Source of the DNA: Deltaproteobacteria bacterium
GTDB lineage: Bacteria; Myxococcota_A; Polyangia; Polyangiales; JADJMO01
NCBI GenBank assembly: GCA_025363655.1
Contig: JANYDK010000092.1
Span: 124,001-188,000, forward strand
Direction: 5' to 3'
DNA: 64,000 bases
The notes beneath the pieces were generated by a model. The model worked only from the letters and a program-made list of their open reading frames with translations, was not told the origin of the DNA and searched no databases. Made by a program: the position numbers and the translations under genes. Below are positions 17,057-26,000 of this stretch, piece by piece; position 1 is the stretch's first letter, and every line of letters begins with the position of its first letter.

Positions 17057-17833
17057 GTGGACATTCGCAACGGACGTAGCGGCCAGAGACGCGAAGAACG
17101 CGCGCCACGCGCCATGCACGTCACCGCAGCGCTCGCGCTCGCGTCCGTCGTCCTCCACGTCGTCGAACCCTCTCGCGCGTCGCCGCTCGCACCGCCCGCC
17201 GTCTACCCAGCCACGAGCGGGAGCGCGACGGTGGCCCCGCCGCCCACCAAGGCCGATGGCGTCGATCACGACCCCCGCGAGGGCCTCGACCCGTTCCCCT
17301 CGACCGGTCGCTACCTCGACTACGGCATGGGCTTCCACAGCGAGGCGCTGCTCACGTCGGGCCGCCTCTGCCCGCGCCTATCGAAAGAAAACTGCGTCCT
17401 CGGGAGCGGCGCCGGCGTCTCGTTCGGTGGCGCGGTCCGCAACCAGGGCTACTCACTCGGCGCGGTGTACGAGGTCACCTTCCACGACTCCTCGAACATC
17501 TACCAGCGAGGCGTCCTCCAGCAGCTACGAGGCGAATGGCGCGTCCGCCCCCGAGTTCTTCTCATCGCCGACAGCGTCGTCGGCTTCGTCGGCGTCGGCG
17601 CTGGGCTCGCGGGCTATGGGGACAACTGGGCGGTCGGCACCTACGGAGCCGCCGCGCACGGCATGTTCGGCGGCGAATTCGACCTCGGCGTGAAGGTCGC
17701 CCTCGTGGTCACGTTCGCCTATCGCGCGGTCTATCTGAGGACGTTCACGGATCCGAGTGGAACAGATCGCCCCGCCGGCGTCGCGCACATGCTCGGTATC
17801 TCGCTCGCCCTCGAGCTCCACGACCCCCTCTGA
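17057..17833 (+). CDS. Secreted protein, probable outer-membrane beta-barrel
   Basis: Start uncertain: GTG 17057 (258 residues) gives a positively charged leader before the hydrophobic run LALASVVLHVV; ATG 17114 (239 residues) gives a shorter signal peptide without charge; GTG 17036 is also open. After a Pro-rich linker, residues ~95-258 alternate small and aromatic residues in strand-like blocks (YLDYGMGFHSEALL, SFGGAVRNQGYSLGAVYEVT, GVKVALVVTFAYRAVYLR, LGISLALELHD). That pattern, ending in an aromatic/hydrophobic strand, suggests an outer-membrane barrel. No family recognised. Confidence 0.6.
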   Translation: MDIRNGRSGQRREERAPRAMHVTAALALASVVLHVVEPSRASPLAPPAVYPATSGSATVAPPPTKADGVDHDPREGLDPFPSTGRYLDYGMGFHSEALLTSGRLCPRLSKENCVLGSGAGVSFGGAVRNQGYSLGAVYEVTFHDSSNIYQRGVLQQLRGEWRVRPRVLLIADSVVGFVGVGAGLAGYGDNWAVGTYGAAAHGMFGGEFDLGVKVALVVTFAYRAVYLRTFTDPSGTDRPAGVAHMLGISLALELHDPL

Positions 17834-17923
17834 AGCCCCATCCTCGCTTCCGACGCGTCCAACGCATCACATTCGCATTCAATACTTGACGGTCTCGATC
17901 GCGCAGGGTGTGATCGCGCCCCT

Positions 17924-19318
17924 GTGATCTGCGCACACTGCGGGTGCGACAACCCCGAGGGCATCGCTTACTGCCGTGACTGCGGCATGACGTTGCGCGC
18001 CCAAGGAGCTCGCGTCGCCACTCCGACCCCGACACCCGAAGTCGCTGCGGCAGCACCGGCTGCGCCGTCTCCTGCTGCCTCGTCGGCTGCCCTCGGCGGT
18101 CCCGCCGTCGCGCAACCGCAGATCTCCACGCTGCGCTCCGACAACCTCACGCCTCCTCCTGGCAACCTCGGGCCCGGCGAGCACCCCTGCCCGCGCTGCC
18201 ACGCCGGAAACCCGAACGAGAGCCGCTTCTGCCATGCGTGCGGCTTCGGTCTCTCGCCTCCCGTCACCCACGCCGTGTTGCGAGCGGTCACGCCATCTCC
18301 GGCGCCGATACCGGTCTCTGCGGTCGCGGTCGTCTGCCCGCGCTGTCGTGGCGTCGCCGAATCGGGCGCTGATTTTTGCAAGTTCTGCGGCGCGAGGCTC
18401 TCGCCGACCGGGACCGGTGATGCAGCACCCTCCCCGCCGGGTCACTCGGTGTCGGCGCCTCCCAATGCGCTTCGCCCCCCCGACGAGAACCCGCGTCCGG
18501 TGCTCTCACCCGCGCCCATGATGCAAGCGCCACCGGCGATGCCGCCGCCCGCGATCGCCACGCCGATGCCCTACCCGGCCGAGCCTCGGCCGCCCTTCGG
18601 TGCCACCAAGCCGCACCACGGAATCGGCGAAATTCAGGCTCGCGGCCGCATCGTCCGCATCGCCAAAGATGGCAGCGAAGGGGTCCATCACCCCATCGTC
18701 AGCGAACAAACCGACATCGGCCGGGCCGAGGGCAACATCGTCCTCTCGGACGATCCGTACCTCTCTCCCCGGCATGCCCGCATCCTCGCGAGGGCGGGCG
18801 GCCTCGTGCTGATCGACCTCGGTTCGGTCAACGGAACCTTCGTCCGACTTCGTGGCCCGCAGACGCTCTCGCACGGAGACTTGCTACTCTTGGGGCAGCA
18901 GGTGCTAAGATTCGAAGCCGTGTCCGAACTCGAGGGGGCCCGAGGTCCGGCCATGCAGCACGGGGTCCTACTGTTCGGCTCACCGGCTCCGCTCGTACGT
19001 GCTCGTGTCGTGCAACGAACCGTCGAAGGTCTCACCCGCGACGTCCTCTACCTCGTCCGTGACGAGGTCACTTTCGGAAGGGAAATGGGCGATCGCACCT
19101 ACCCCGAGGACGTCTTCATGTCGCGCCGTCACGCAATGATCCGGCGCGAGGGGGCGAACTTCGTCGTCCACGATCTGGGCTCCAGCAACGGCACGTTCGC
19201 GCAGATCAAGGGCGAGCACATGCTGCAGGACGGAGATCAGTTCCGCATCGGTCATCACCTCTTCCGAGTCGACCTCGCGCCGAGCGCGGGTAACCCGGCA
19301 GGCAACGGCGCCGCATGA
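17924..19318 (+). CDS. Zinc-ribbon protein with two FHA domains
   Basis: 464 residues from GTG 17924. Three double-CxxC zinc ribbons lie in the first ~160 residues: CAHCGCDNPEGIAYCRDCG, CPRCHAG to CHACG, and CPRCRGV to CKFCG, joined by Pro/Ala linkers. Two FHA domains follow: ~250-330 (DIGRAEGNIVLSDDPYLSPRHARI and DLGSVNGTFVR) and ~375-455 (TFGREMGDRTYPEDVFMSRRHAMI and DLGSSNGTFAQI). Both keep the G-R, S-x-x-H and N-G-T residues that bind phosphothreonine. It is likely an adaptor in Ser/Thr-kinase signalling. The stop overlaps the PP2C gene start by 4 bp (ATGA). No kinase gene is present in the window. Confidence 0.9.
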   Translation: MICAHCGCDNPEGIAYCRDCGMTLRAQGARVATPTPTPEVAAAAPAAPSPAASSAALGGPAVAQPQISTLRSDNLTPPPGNLGPGEHPCPRCHAGNPNESRFCHACGFGLSPPVTHAVLRAVTPSPAPIPVSAVAVVCPRCRGVAESGADFCKFCGARLSPTGTGDAAPSPPGHSVSAPPNALRPPDENPRPVLSPAPMMQAPPAMPPPAIATPMPYPAEPRPPFGATKPHHGIGEIQARGRIVRIAKDGSEGVHHPIVSEQTDIGRAEGNIVLSDDPYLSPRHARILARAGGLVLIDLGSVNGTFVRLRGPQTLSHGDLLLLGQQVLRFEAVSELEGARGPAMQHGVLLFGSPAPLVRARVVQRTVEGLTRDVLYLVRDEVTFGREMGDRTYPEDVFMSRRHAMIRREGANFVVHDLGSSNGTFAQIKGEHMLQDGDQFRIGHHLFRVDLAPSAGNPAGNGAA

Positions 19319-20709
19319 ACAACAAGATCGGCGTACCCGGCGCGGACGGTGGTGACCCGATGGCGGTCGACCACGGCCTCGCGCCCGCGGCTCCGCCTCT
19401 GATGGCAGCTCCCCCCGCAAGCCAACCAGGCCAAGCGCCGACCACCGGCGGAGGCGTTCGCATGCGCCTCTTCGGTCGGACCGACGTCGGCCGCATTCGC
19501 GAGCACAACGAAGACAACTTCCTCGTCGCCGACCTGACCCAACAGTCACGCGGGCTGATGGAGAACATCCGCTCGCACGTCGTCGGGGCGCACGGCACCC
19601 TCTTGGCGGTCTGCGACGGCATGGGCGGAGCGGCCGCAGGCGAGGTCGCCTCCAAGCTCGCCGTCGACATCATCTACGAGCAAATGCAGGCCGGCGGGCC
19701 GCCTCGCCACCGTGAAGAGCTCGCCCGTCGCCTCGTGCGCGCCGTCGAGGTCGCCGGTCTCCGCATCTTCGCCGAGGCCAAGCTCGATCGAAACCGTCGC
19801 GGCATGGGCACCACGGCGACGGCAGCGGCGCTCATCGACGAGTACCTCTTCCTCGCCCAGGTCGGCGACTCGCGGGCCTACGTTCTCCGCGGCGATCGCC
19901 TCGAGCTCGTCACGCGCGATCAGTCGCTCGTCAACCAGCTCATCGAAGCCGGCCAGCTCACCGAAGAAGAGGCCGAGAACTTCGAGCACTCGAACATCAT
20001 CCTGCAGGCGCTCGGCACCGCCGACTCGGTGCAGGTCGATCTCACCTTCGTCCGCGTTCGCGAGGGCGACACGCTGCTCCTCTGCAGCGACGGCCTCTCC
20101 GGCATGGTCCGCACCGAAGAGCTTCGCCAGGCCTTGATGGCCAACCCGGAGCCGATCGACGTCTGCAAGGTGCTCACCGACAAAGCCAACGACGCCGGCG
20201 GTCACGACAACATCACGGTCATCGTCGCCAAGTTCGAGGGCGGACCACCGCCAGCGCCGGACGAAATCGCCAAGTACACGAAGTACGTGTTCACCACCGA
20301 CGCGAGCGAGCTCGGCCCCATCGCCGATCCTCCCGCGCGGCCCTTGAGCGCTGGCCCCCCTCCGGGTCCCGACGGTACTGAGCCCCGCATCACTCCGCCC
20401 GCCGGCGTGAACGCGAAGCTCGGCGCCACGCAGGTCGGGATGAACTCTGTCGATCTCATGCGACAGATCAGCCAAATCGAAGAGGCGAGAGCGTCTGCGT
20501 CCGGCTCGCCCCCCCACGCGCCTCCTCAGGCAGCCGCGCCTCCCGCGCCTCCGCCGTTCACGCCCGCGGCCGCCGGCACGAGCACCGAAGCCGATCTCCG
20601 CGCCGCCGGCCTCCCGGGAAGTGGGCTCGGTCCTTGGTTCTGGATTGCAGCGATCCTCGCGCTCGGCCTGGTGAGCGTCGGGGTGTGGTTCATTCTCGGG
20701 AAGCACTGA
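19315..20709 (+). CDS. PP2C-family Ser/Thr protein phosphatase with C-terminal membrane anchor
   Basis: 464 residues. After a Pro/Ala-rich leader (~1-48) comes a PP2C domain (~50-305) with the metal-binding motifs: GRTDVGRIREHNEDNFL, LLAVCDGMGGAAAGEVAS, GMGTTATAAAL, QVGDSRAYVLR, LLLCSDGLSG and GGHDNITVIV. A disordered Pro-rich linker (~320-430) leads to one C-terminal membrane helix (GLGPWFWIAAILALGLVSVG). It should remove phosphate from Ser/Thr at the inner face of the membrane. The start overlaps the FHA adaptor, and the FHA-protease begins 12 bp downstream, so the three form one signalling operon. Confidence 0.93.
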   Translation: MNNKIGVPGADGGDPMAVDHGLAPAAPPLMAAPPASQPGQAPTTGGGVRMRLFGRTDVGRIREHNEDNFLVADLTQQSRGLMENIRSHVVGAHGTLLAVCDGMGGAAAGEVASKLAVDIIYEQMQAGGPPRHREELARRLVRAVEVAGLRIFAEAKLDRNRRGMGTTATAAALIDEYLFLAQVGDSRAYVLRGDRLELVTRDQSLVNQLIEAGQLTEEEAENFEHSNIILQALGTADSVQVDLTFVRVREGDTLLLCSDGLSGMVRTEELRQALMANPEPIDVCKVLTDKANDAGGHDNITVIVAKFEGGPPPAPDEIAKYTKYVFTTDASELGPIADPPARPLSAGPPPGPDGTEPRITPPAGVNAKLGATQVGMNSVDLMRQISQIEEARASASGSPPHAPPQAAAPPAPPPFTPAAAGTSTEADLRAAGLPGSGLGPWFWIAAILALGLVSVGVWFILGKH

Positions 20710-20721
20710 CCGAAGCGGCGA

Positions 20722-22149
20722 ATGCTGCGCATCACGATCCTCTCGGGCGCGCGCGCTGGCGCTCGTTTCGAGCTCGCGAAACGCGTCATCCGCTTCGGTC
20801 GCTCTCCCGACAACGACGTCGTCTTCGATTCGCACGTCGATCTCGACGCCTCGGCCCATCACGCCGAGGTGCGCGTCGAGGACGGTCAGTGGGTCCTCGT
20901 CGATCGCGAGAGTCGCAACGGTCTCTTCGAGCCGAAGCCGGGCAATCCCCGTCGCTTCGATCGCCAGGTGCTCGGCGCGCCCTTCGAAGTCCAATTCGGA
21001 CCGGTCGGCCCGCGCGTCTCCCTCGAGGTGCTCGCGCCTCCCGCCGGCGTCCCCGCCGTCGACGCCGTGTTCGAGGAAGCGACCGCCACGGCGCCCGACG
21101 CGCACCCCTTCCAACCTCCCACGGCACCGCCACCGCCAAGTCCAGACGCATCCGAAGCACCCGACGCGGCAAAAGCCGGCCCTCCGCGACTCGCCAAGTC
21201 GACGATGGAGATCAAGGCGCTGGTCGATCACAACGTCGAGCGCGCCACGAGTCGCCTGCGCGGGCTCGTCTTGTTTCTCACGGGCCTGGTCGCCCTCGCA
21301 GTCGGCGCGACCCTCTTCCTCGTCCTCCGCGCGCGCACCTCGAAGGAGACGGCGACCAAACGCGAGACGCCCAGTTCCGAAGGGAGCGGCGACCTCGGCC
21401 GCACCATCTACGACGACAACAAGGCCGCGCTCTTCATGCTCGTCGCCCATCATGGCGATTCGTACGAAAAAGGAGGCTTCTGCACCGCCTTCGCGATCAG
21501 CCCGCGCGTCCTCGCCTCCAACGCGCACTGCGTCCGTGCGGCCGAAGAAGCCGAAGATGGCGGCGCCGAGATCTGGGCGCACCTCAACGAGTCAGGGCAG
21601 AAGGACAAGACGCCGCGCATGCTCAAGGTCGGGCGTCATCGTGGACACCCGCGCTACAAGCACGAGTCGCAGAGCATCACCCCCGACGTCGGCCTCTTCG
21701 CCCTCGAGGAAGACGACGCCGAGGCAACCGTGACCCTCGCCAAGACGGCAGAGCTCGAAAAACTGGGCCCCGGCGACGCCCTCTACGTCCTCGGCTTCCC
21801 CGGCCGGACGATGGACGAGGACTCGCCGATGGCAGTCTTCATGTTCAGCCACGTCGGTCGCATCACCGACGAGCACGGACAACAGGCCGACAATTTCCAG
21901 GACGCGTGGCTGATCCAGCACGAAGGGCAGACCACCCCGGGCACCAGCGGCTCCCCCATCTTCGACAACGACGGCCACGTGGTGGCCATCAACGCTGGCG
22001 GCTTGCTCGAGCAAAACCAACAGGCGGTCTACAAGTACGCGATGCGCATCGACCTGCTCGAAGCGATCGACCTCTCGAAGCCGAGCGACGACGAAGCGCC
22101 GGCGCCGAAAAAGAAGAAGAAAAAGAAGAAGTCGTCCGACGACGATTGA
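20722..22149 (+). CDS. FHA-transmembrane-trypsin-like serine protease
   Basis: 475 residues. The N-terminal FHA domain (~1-110: VIRFGRSPDNDVVFDSHVDL and RESRNGLF) lacks the strict S-x-x-H, having SAHHAEV. A Pro-rich linker follows, then one membrane helix (~181-205, LVLFLTGLVALAVGATLFLV). The rest is a trypsin/HtrA-like domain with the full triad: His269 (SNAHC), Asp322 (TPDVGLF) and Ser409 (GTSGSPIF). It ends in a Lys tract and SSDDD. The topology predicts FHA in the cytoplasm and protease in the periplasm, so phospho-signals could control proteolysis across the membrane, or vice versa. There is no PDZ domain. Confidence 0.88.
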   Translation: MLRITILSGARAGARFELAKRVIRFGRSPDNDVVFDSHVDLDASAHHAEVRVEDGQWVLVDRESRNGLFEPKPGNPRRFDRQVLGAPFEVQFGPVGPRVSLEVLAPPAGVPAVDAVFEEATATAPDAHPFQPPTAPPPPSPDASEAPDAAKAGPPRLAKSTMEIKALVDHNVERATSRLRGLVLFLTGLVALAVGATLFLVLRARTSKETATKRETPSSEGSGDLGRTIYDDNKAALFMLVAHHGDSYEKGGFCTAFAISPRVLASNAHCVRAAEEAEDGGAEIWAHLNESGQKDKTPRMLKVGRHRGHPRYKHESQSITPDVGLFALEEDDAEATVTLAKTAELEKLGPGDALYVLGFPGRTMDEDSPMAVFMFSHVGRITDEHGQQADNFQDAWLIQHEGQTTPGTSGSPIFDNDGHVVAINAGGLLEQNQQAVYKYAMRIDLLEAIDLSKPSDDEAPAPKKKKKKKKSSDDD

Positions 22150-22197
22150 GCCAGGGTGCGGCGTGAGACCATCCCGCATGGAGCTGGGGCCGGACGG

Positions 22198-22226
22198 TTG
22201 ACGATATGTCCATCGCCATGTAGTGT
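22198..22226 (+). promoter_or_regulatory. Candidate sigma-70-type promoter for the RHH gene
   Basis: TTGACG at 22198-22203, 17-bp spacer, TAGTGT at 22221-22226, 39 bp before ATG 22265. The -35 matches 5 of 6, the -10 only about half. Confidence 0.4.
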
Positions 22227-22264
22227 ATGGCGCTCCCTTGCCCGTGGTCGGAGGGACAATCCCC

Positions 22265-22459
22265 ATGGCGCGCAAGAAGCTCTCGACGACGATCTACATC
22301 ACGCCGGAGCAGAACGACCACCTCAAGCTCCTGCACGAGCGCACCAAAGTCCCGATCGCCGTCTACATCCGCGAGGGGATCGACCTCGTGTTGGCGAAGT
22401 ACGATCACATCCTCCCCGGCCAGACTGCGCTCCTCACCGGCACCGAGAAGCCGAAGTAG
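22265..22459 (+). CDS. Small ribbon-helix-helix DNA-binding protein
   Basis: 64 residues from ATG 22265, preceded by GGAGGGAC. The first part matches a CopG/Arc-type RHH fold: basic start and beta strand (ARKKLSTTIYITPEQ), helix A (NDHLKLLHERTKV), then helix B starting at PIAVYIREGIDLVLAKY. Such proteins bind DNA as dimers through the strand. No toxin gene is adjacent, so it is not an obvious antitoxin. It sits between the FHA-protease and aspartokinase genes; the promoter candidate just upstream suggests its own transcript. Confidence 0.8.
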   Translation: MARKKLSTTIYITPEQNDHLKLLHERTKVPIAVYIREGIDLVLAKYDHILPGQTALLTGTEKPK

Positions 22460-22537
22460 CGAAGTGCGCTGACGTCGCCCATCTCGGCCACCCGAGAGTT
22501 GACGCGGCGCCCCAACCTTTCGAGTGTCCCCGCGCCC

Positions 22538-23857
<1,320 letters not shown>

Positions 23858-23859
23858 GC

Positions 23860-24537
23860 ATGAGCCTGCCCCCGATCATCGACGTCTTCCTCCACGTCGA
23901 CAAGCACCTCCGCCACCTCATCGGCGACTACGGCACGACGACGTACGCCATCCTCTTCGCCGTCATCTTCTGCGAGACCGGGCTCGTCTTTCTCCCGTTC
24001 CTCCCGGGCGACTCCCTCCTCTTCGCAGCCGGCGCCCTCTCGGCACCCGAGGCCGAAGGCGGCCCGTCGCTCAACGTCGCCGTCGTCTTCGGATTGCTCA
24101 CCGTGGCGGCGATCATCGGCGACAGCGTCAACTACTCGATCGGCAAGTACCTCGGCCCGACGCTGCACGAGAAGGGGAAGCTCCCCTTCGTGAAGAAGAG
24201 GCACCTCGAGAAGACCGAGAAATTCTACGAGAAATACGGCGCCCGCGCGCTCGTGCTCGCTCGCTTCGTGCCCATCGTCCGCACCTTCGCCCCCTTCGTC
24301 GCAGGCGTCGGCAAGATGGACTACGCGCGCTTCATGAAGTTCAACGTCACCGGCGCGGTGGCGTGGGCAGCGATCTGCACCTTCGCCGGCTACTTCTTCG
24401 GCGGCATGAAGGTGGTGCAGAAGAATTTCGAGTTGGTGATCCTCGCGATCATCTTCATTTCGATTCTTCCGATCGTCATCACCTACTTCCGCGAGCGCTC
24501 GGCGGCGCGTCGCGAAGCAGAGACTCCGTCGGCCTGA
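23860..24537 (+). CDS. DedA/SNARE-associated family membrane protein
   Basis: 225 residues from ATG 23860, with GGAGAAG just upstream (GTG 23854 overlaps the aspartokinase stop). DedA proteins are inner-membrane transporters or flippases, several implicated in undecaprenyl-phosphate recycling. Both family signatures are present: the first re-entrant loop ETGLVFLPFLPGDSLLFAAG and the second RFVPIVRTFAPFVAGVGKM, with the conserved Arg and Pro. About five hydrophobic segments are visible, the last near residue 195-215. The 3' end overlaps the convergent gph gene by 59 bp. Confidence 0.92.
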   Translation: MSLPPIIDVFLHVDKHLRHLIGDYGTTTYAILFAVIFCETGLVFLPFLPGDSLLFAAGALSAPEAEGGPSLNVAVVFGLLTVAAIIGDSVNYSIGKYLGPTLHEKGKLPFVKKRHLEKTEKFYEKYGARALVLARFVPIVRTFAPFVAGVGKMDYARFMKFNVTGAVAWAAICTFAGYFFGGMKVVQKNFELVILAIIFISILPIVITYFRERSAARREAETPSA

Positions 24538-25192
24538 GAAGCACGATGAGCTCGTCGAGTCGTTCGACGAGGCAAGTGGGAGCAGCCGCGCGCAACGCCG
24601 CCTGATCCCCGATTCCACCGAGGAGACCGATCGCGGCGACCCCAGCTGCATGCGCGGCGAGGACGTCTTGCGAGCCGTCGCCGATCATCCAAGCACGTCC
24701 AGGAACGCAGCCGACGAGCTCGAGGACGCGGAGGACGGGCGCCGGATCGGGCTTCAGACGCGGCAAATCTCCGGCGGCGACCATCGCGCAAAAACGCCCC
24801 GGCATCATCGCCTCGAGCACCACCTCGGCGATCGCGCGCGGCTTGTTGGTGCAGATCGCCGCCGGAATTCCCGCGGTCGCGAGGGCATCGAGGAGCGCGA
24901 GCGCGCCCGGCATCGGCTTCGTCGCCGGCGTCGGATTCGCCGCGTAGGCGCGTCCGTAGGCGGCCACGGCCGCATCGACGAGCGGATCGTTCGACGGCAG
25001 CGCGAGCGCGCGCGTGACCAGCATCCGCGCCCCGTCCCCGACGCAACGCCGGGCAGTGGCGACGTCGATCGGCTGGCGTCCGACCTCGACGAGCGCGTGA
25101 TTGAGCGAGATGCGGATGTCTTCGAGGGTGTCGAGGAGCGTCCCGTCGAGATCGAAGACGACGAGCGCAGGCTGGCGTGGAAGACGATTCAC
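24479..25192 (-). CDS. Phosphoglycolate phosphatase-like HAD hydrolase
   Basis: 237 residues. Haloacid dehalogenase family motifs: I, VVFDLDGTLLDT (nucleophile Asp and acid Asp); II, AAICTNKPRA; III, LKPDPAPVL (Lys); IV, WMIGDGSQDVLAA. The cap is of the Gph type and the length is typical, so phosphoglycolate or a similar small phosphate is the likely substrate. Its last 59 bp overlap the end of the DedA gene on the other strand; its stop is at 24479. Confidence 0.87.
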   Translation of the reverse strand: MNRLPRQPALVVFDLDGTLLDTLEDIRISLNHALVEVGRQPIDVATARRCVGDGARMLVTRALALPSNDPLVDAAVAAYGRAYAANPTPATKPMPGALALLDALATAGIPAAICTNKPRAIAEVVLEAMMPGRFCAMVAAGDLPRLKPDPAPVLRVLELVGCVPGRAWMIGDGSQDVLAAHAAGVAAIGLLGGIGDQAALRAAAPTCLVERLDELIVLLRPTESLLRDAPPSARGSR

Positions 25193-25219
25193 CTCTGCGC
25201 CATCGCACGTCGCTCACGG

Positions 25220-25260
25220 GGCGAAAGCCGAGACCAAGCAATCTTTGGTATGGAGAAACC
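25220..25260 (-). repeat. Possible degenerate copy of the 70-bp repeat, inverted
   Basis: Bases 25236-25248 (AAGCAATCTTTGG) are identical to the reverse complement of the core of the repeat at 28251-28394. GGCGAAAG before it and GAAAC after it also align with small gaps. The remainder is diverged. Confidence 0.45.
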
Positions 25261-25269
25261 GCCGAAGCC

Positions 25270-25977
25270 GTGTCATCAACAAGGGAGGTGCCTCTTCGTC
25301 GCATCGCCCGTCGATCGTTCGCGCTCCAGGCCGCCATGGCCATGGCTGCCGTCTCCGCCGCCTGCACGCGCAAAACGGCGCAGGTCCCGACGAGGCCCGC
25401 CCCGCGCAAACCGAGCGACCTCGGCCCCGATCTCGACGTCGAGCTCCTCGACACCGAAGACGGTGTCGTCACCATCGATCGGCTCGATCCCCAGCTCGGC
25501 CCACGGGAAGCGACCTGCGTGATCGTCGTCTTCTCCGACTTCCAGTGTCCGTTCTGCAAGGACATCGCACAGGTGCTCGACCAGCTGCGAAAAGAGCTGC
25601 CGACGAAGCTGCGCATCGTCTTCAAGCACCTGCCGATGCTCAGCCTCCATCGCTACGCACGAGAAGCGGCGACCGCTTCGCAAATCGTCTTCCTCGAAGC
25701 CGGCACCGACGCCTTCTTCCGCTTCCACGATCACGCCTTCGCCCATCAGCGCGAGATCGACACCGACACTCTCCTCCGCTGGGTGCGCGATGAGGGCGTG
25801 CGGGCCGAGGCGATCGCTGCGCGCGCGAAGGAAGCCGAAGATCGCGTCTCCCTCGACTTCGCCCAAGCGAACAAGCTCGGCATCCACGGCACGCCCCACC
25901 TCTACGTCAACGCCCGCACGGTCAACGGCTCCTATCCGTACGAGCAGATGCGCGCGTGGATCAACGAAGAGATTTAG
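25270..25977 (+). CDS. DsbA-like thioredoxin-fold lipoprotein, probable Tat substrate
   Basis: 235 residues from GTG 25270; GTG 25288 is also possible, while the frame's opening at 25177 overlaps gph. The leader has a twin-arginine-like ARRSFAL followed by a hydrophobic run and a lipobox SAA-C, so Tat export then lipidation is likely. The mature part is a DsbA/DSBA-like oxidoreductase: FSDFQCPFCKDIAQ with a CPFC active site, and cis-Pro in GIHGTPHLYVN. CPFC and the helical insertion resemble the DsbA/ScoI group that oxidises or isomerises periplasmic disulfides. It stands alone between gph and a leftward kinase. Confidence 0.85.
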   Translation: MSSTREVPLRRIARRSFALQAAMAMAAVSAACTRKTAQVPTRPAPRKPSDLGPDLDVELLDTEDGVVTIDRLDPQLGPREATCVIVVFSDFQCPFCKDIAQVLDQLRKELPTKLRIVFKHLPMLSLHRYAREAATASQIVFLEAGTDAFFRFHDHAFAHQREIDTDTLLRWVRDEGVRAEAIAARAKEAEDRVSLDFAQANKLGIHGTPHLYVNARTVNGSYPYEQMRAWINEEI

Positions 25978-26000
25978 GCCGTAATCTCTAGGCGATTTCG

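Noticed and set aside
22265-22459. RHH protein as an antitoxin
   Set aside because: No toxin-like frame adjoins it; the next gene is aspartokinase.
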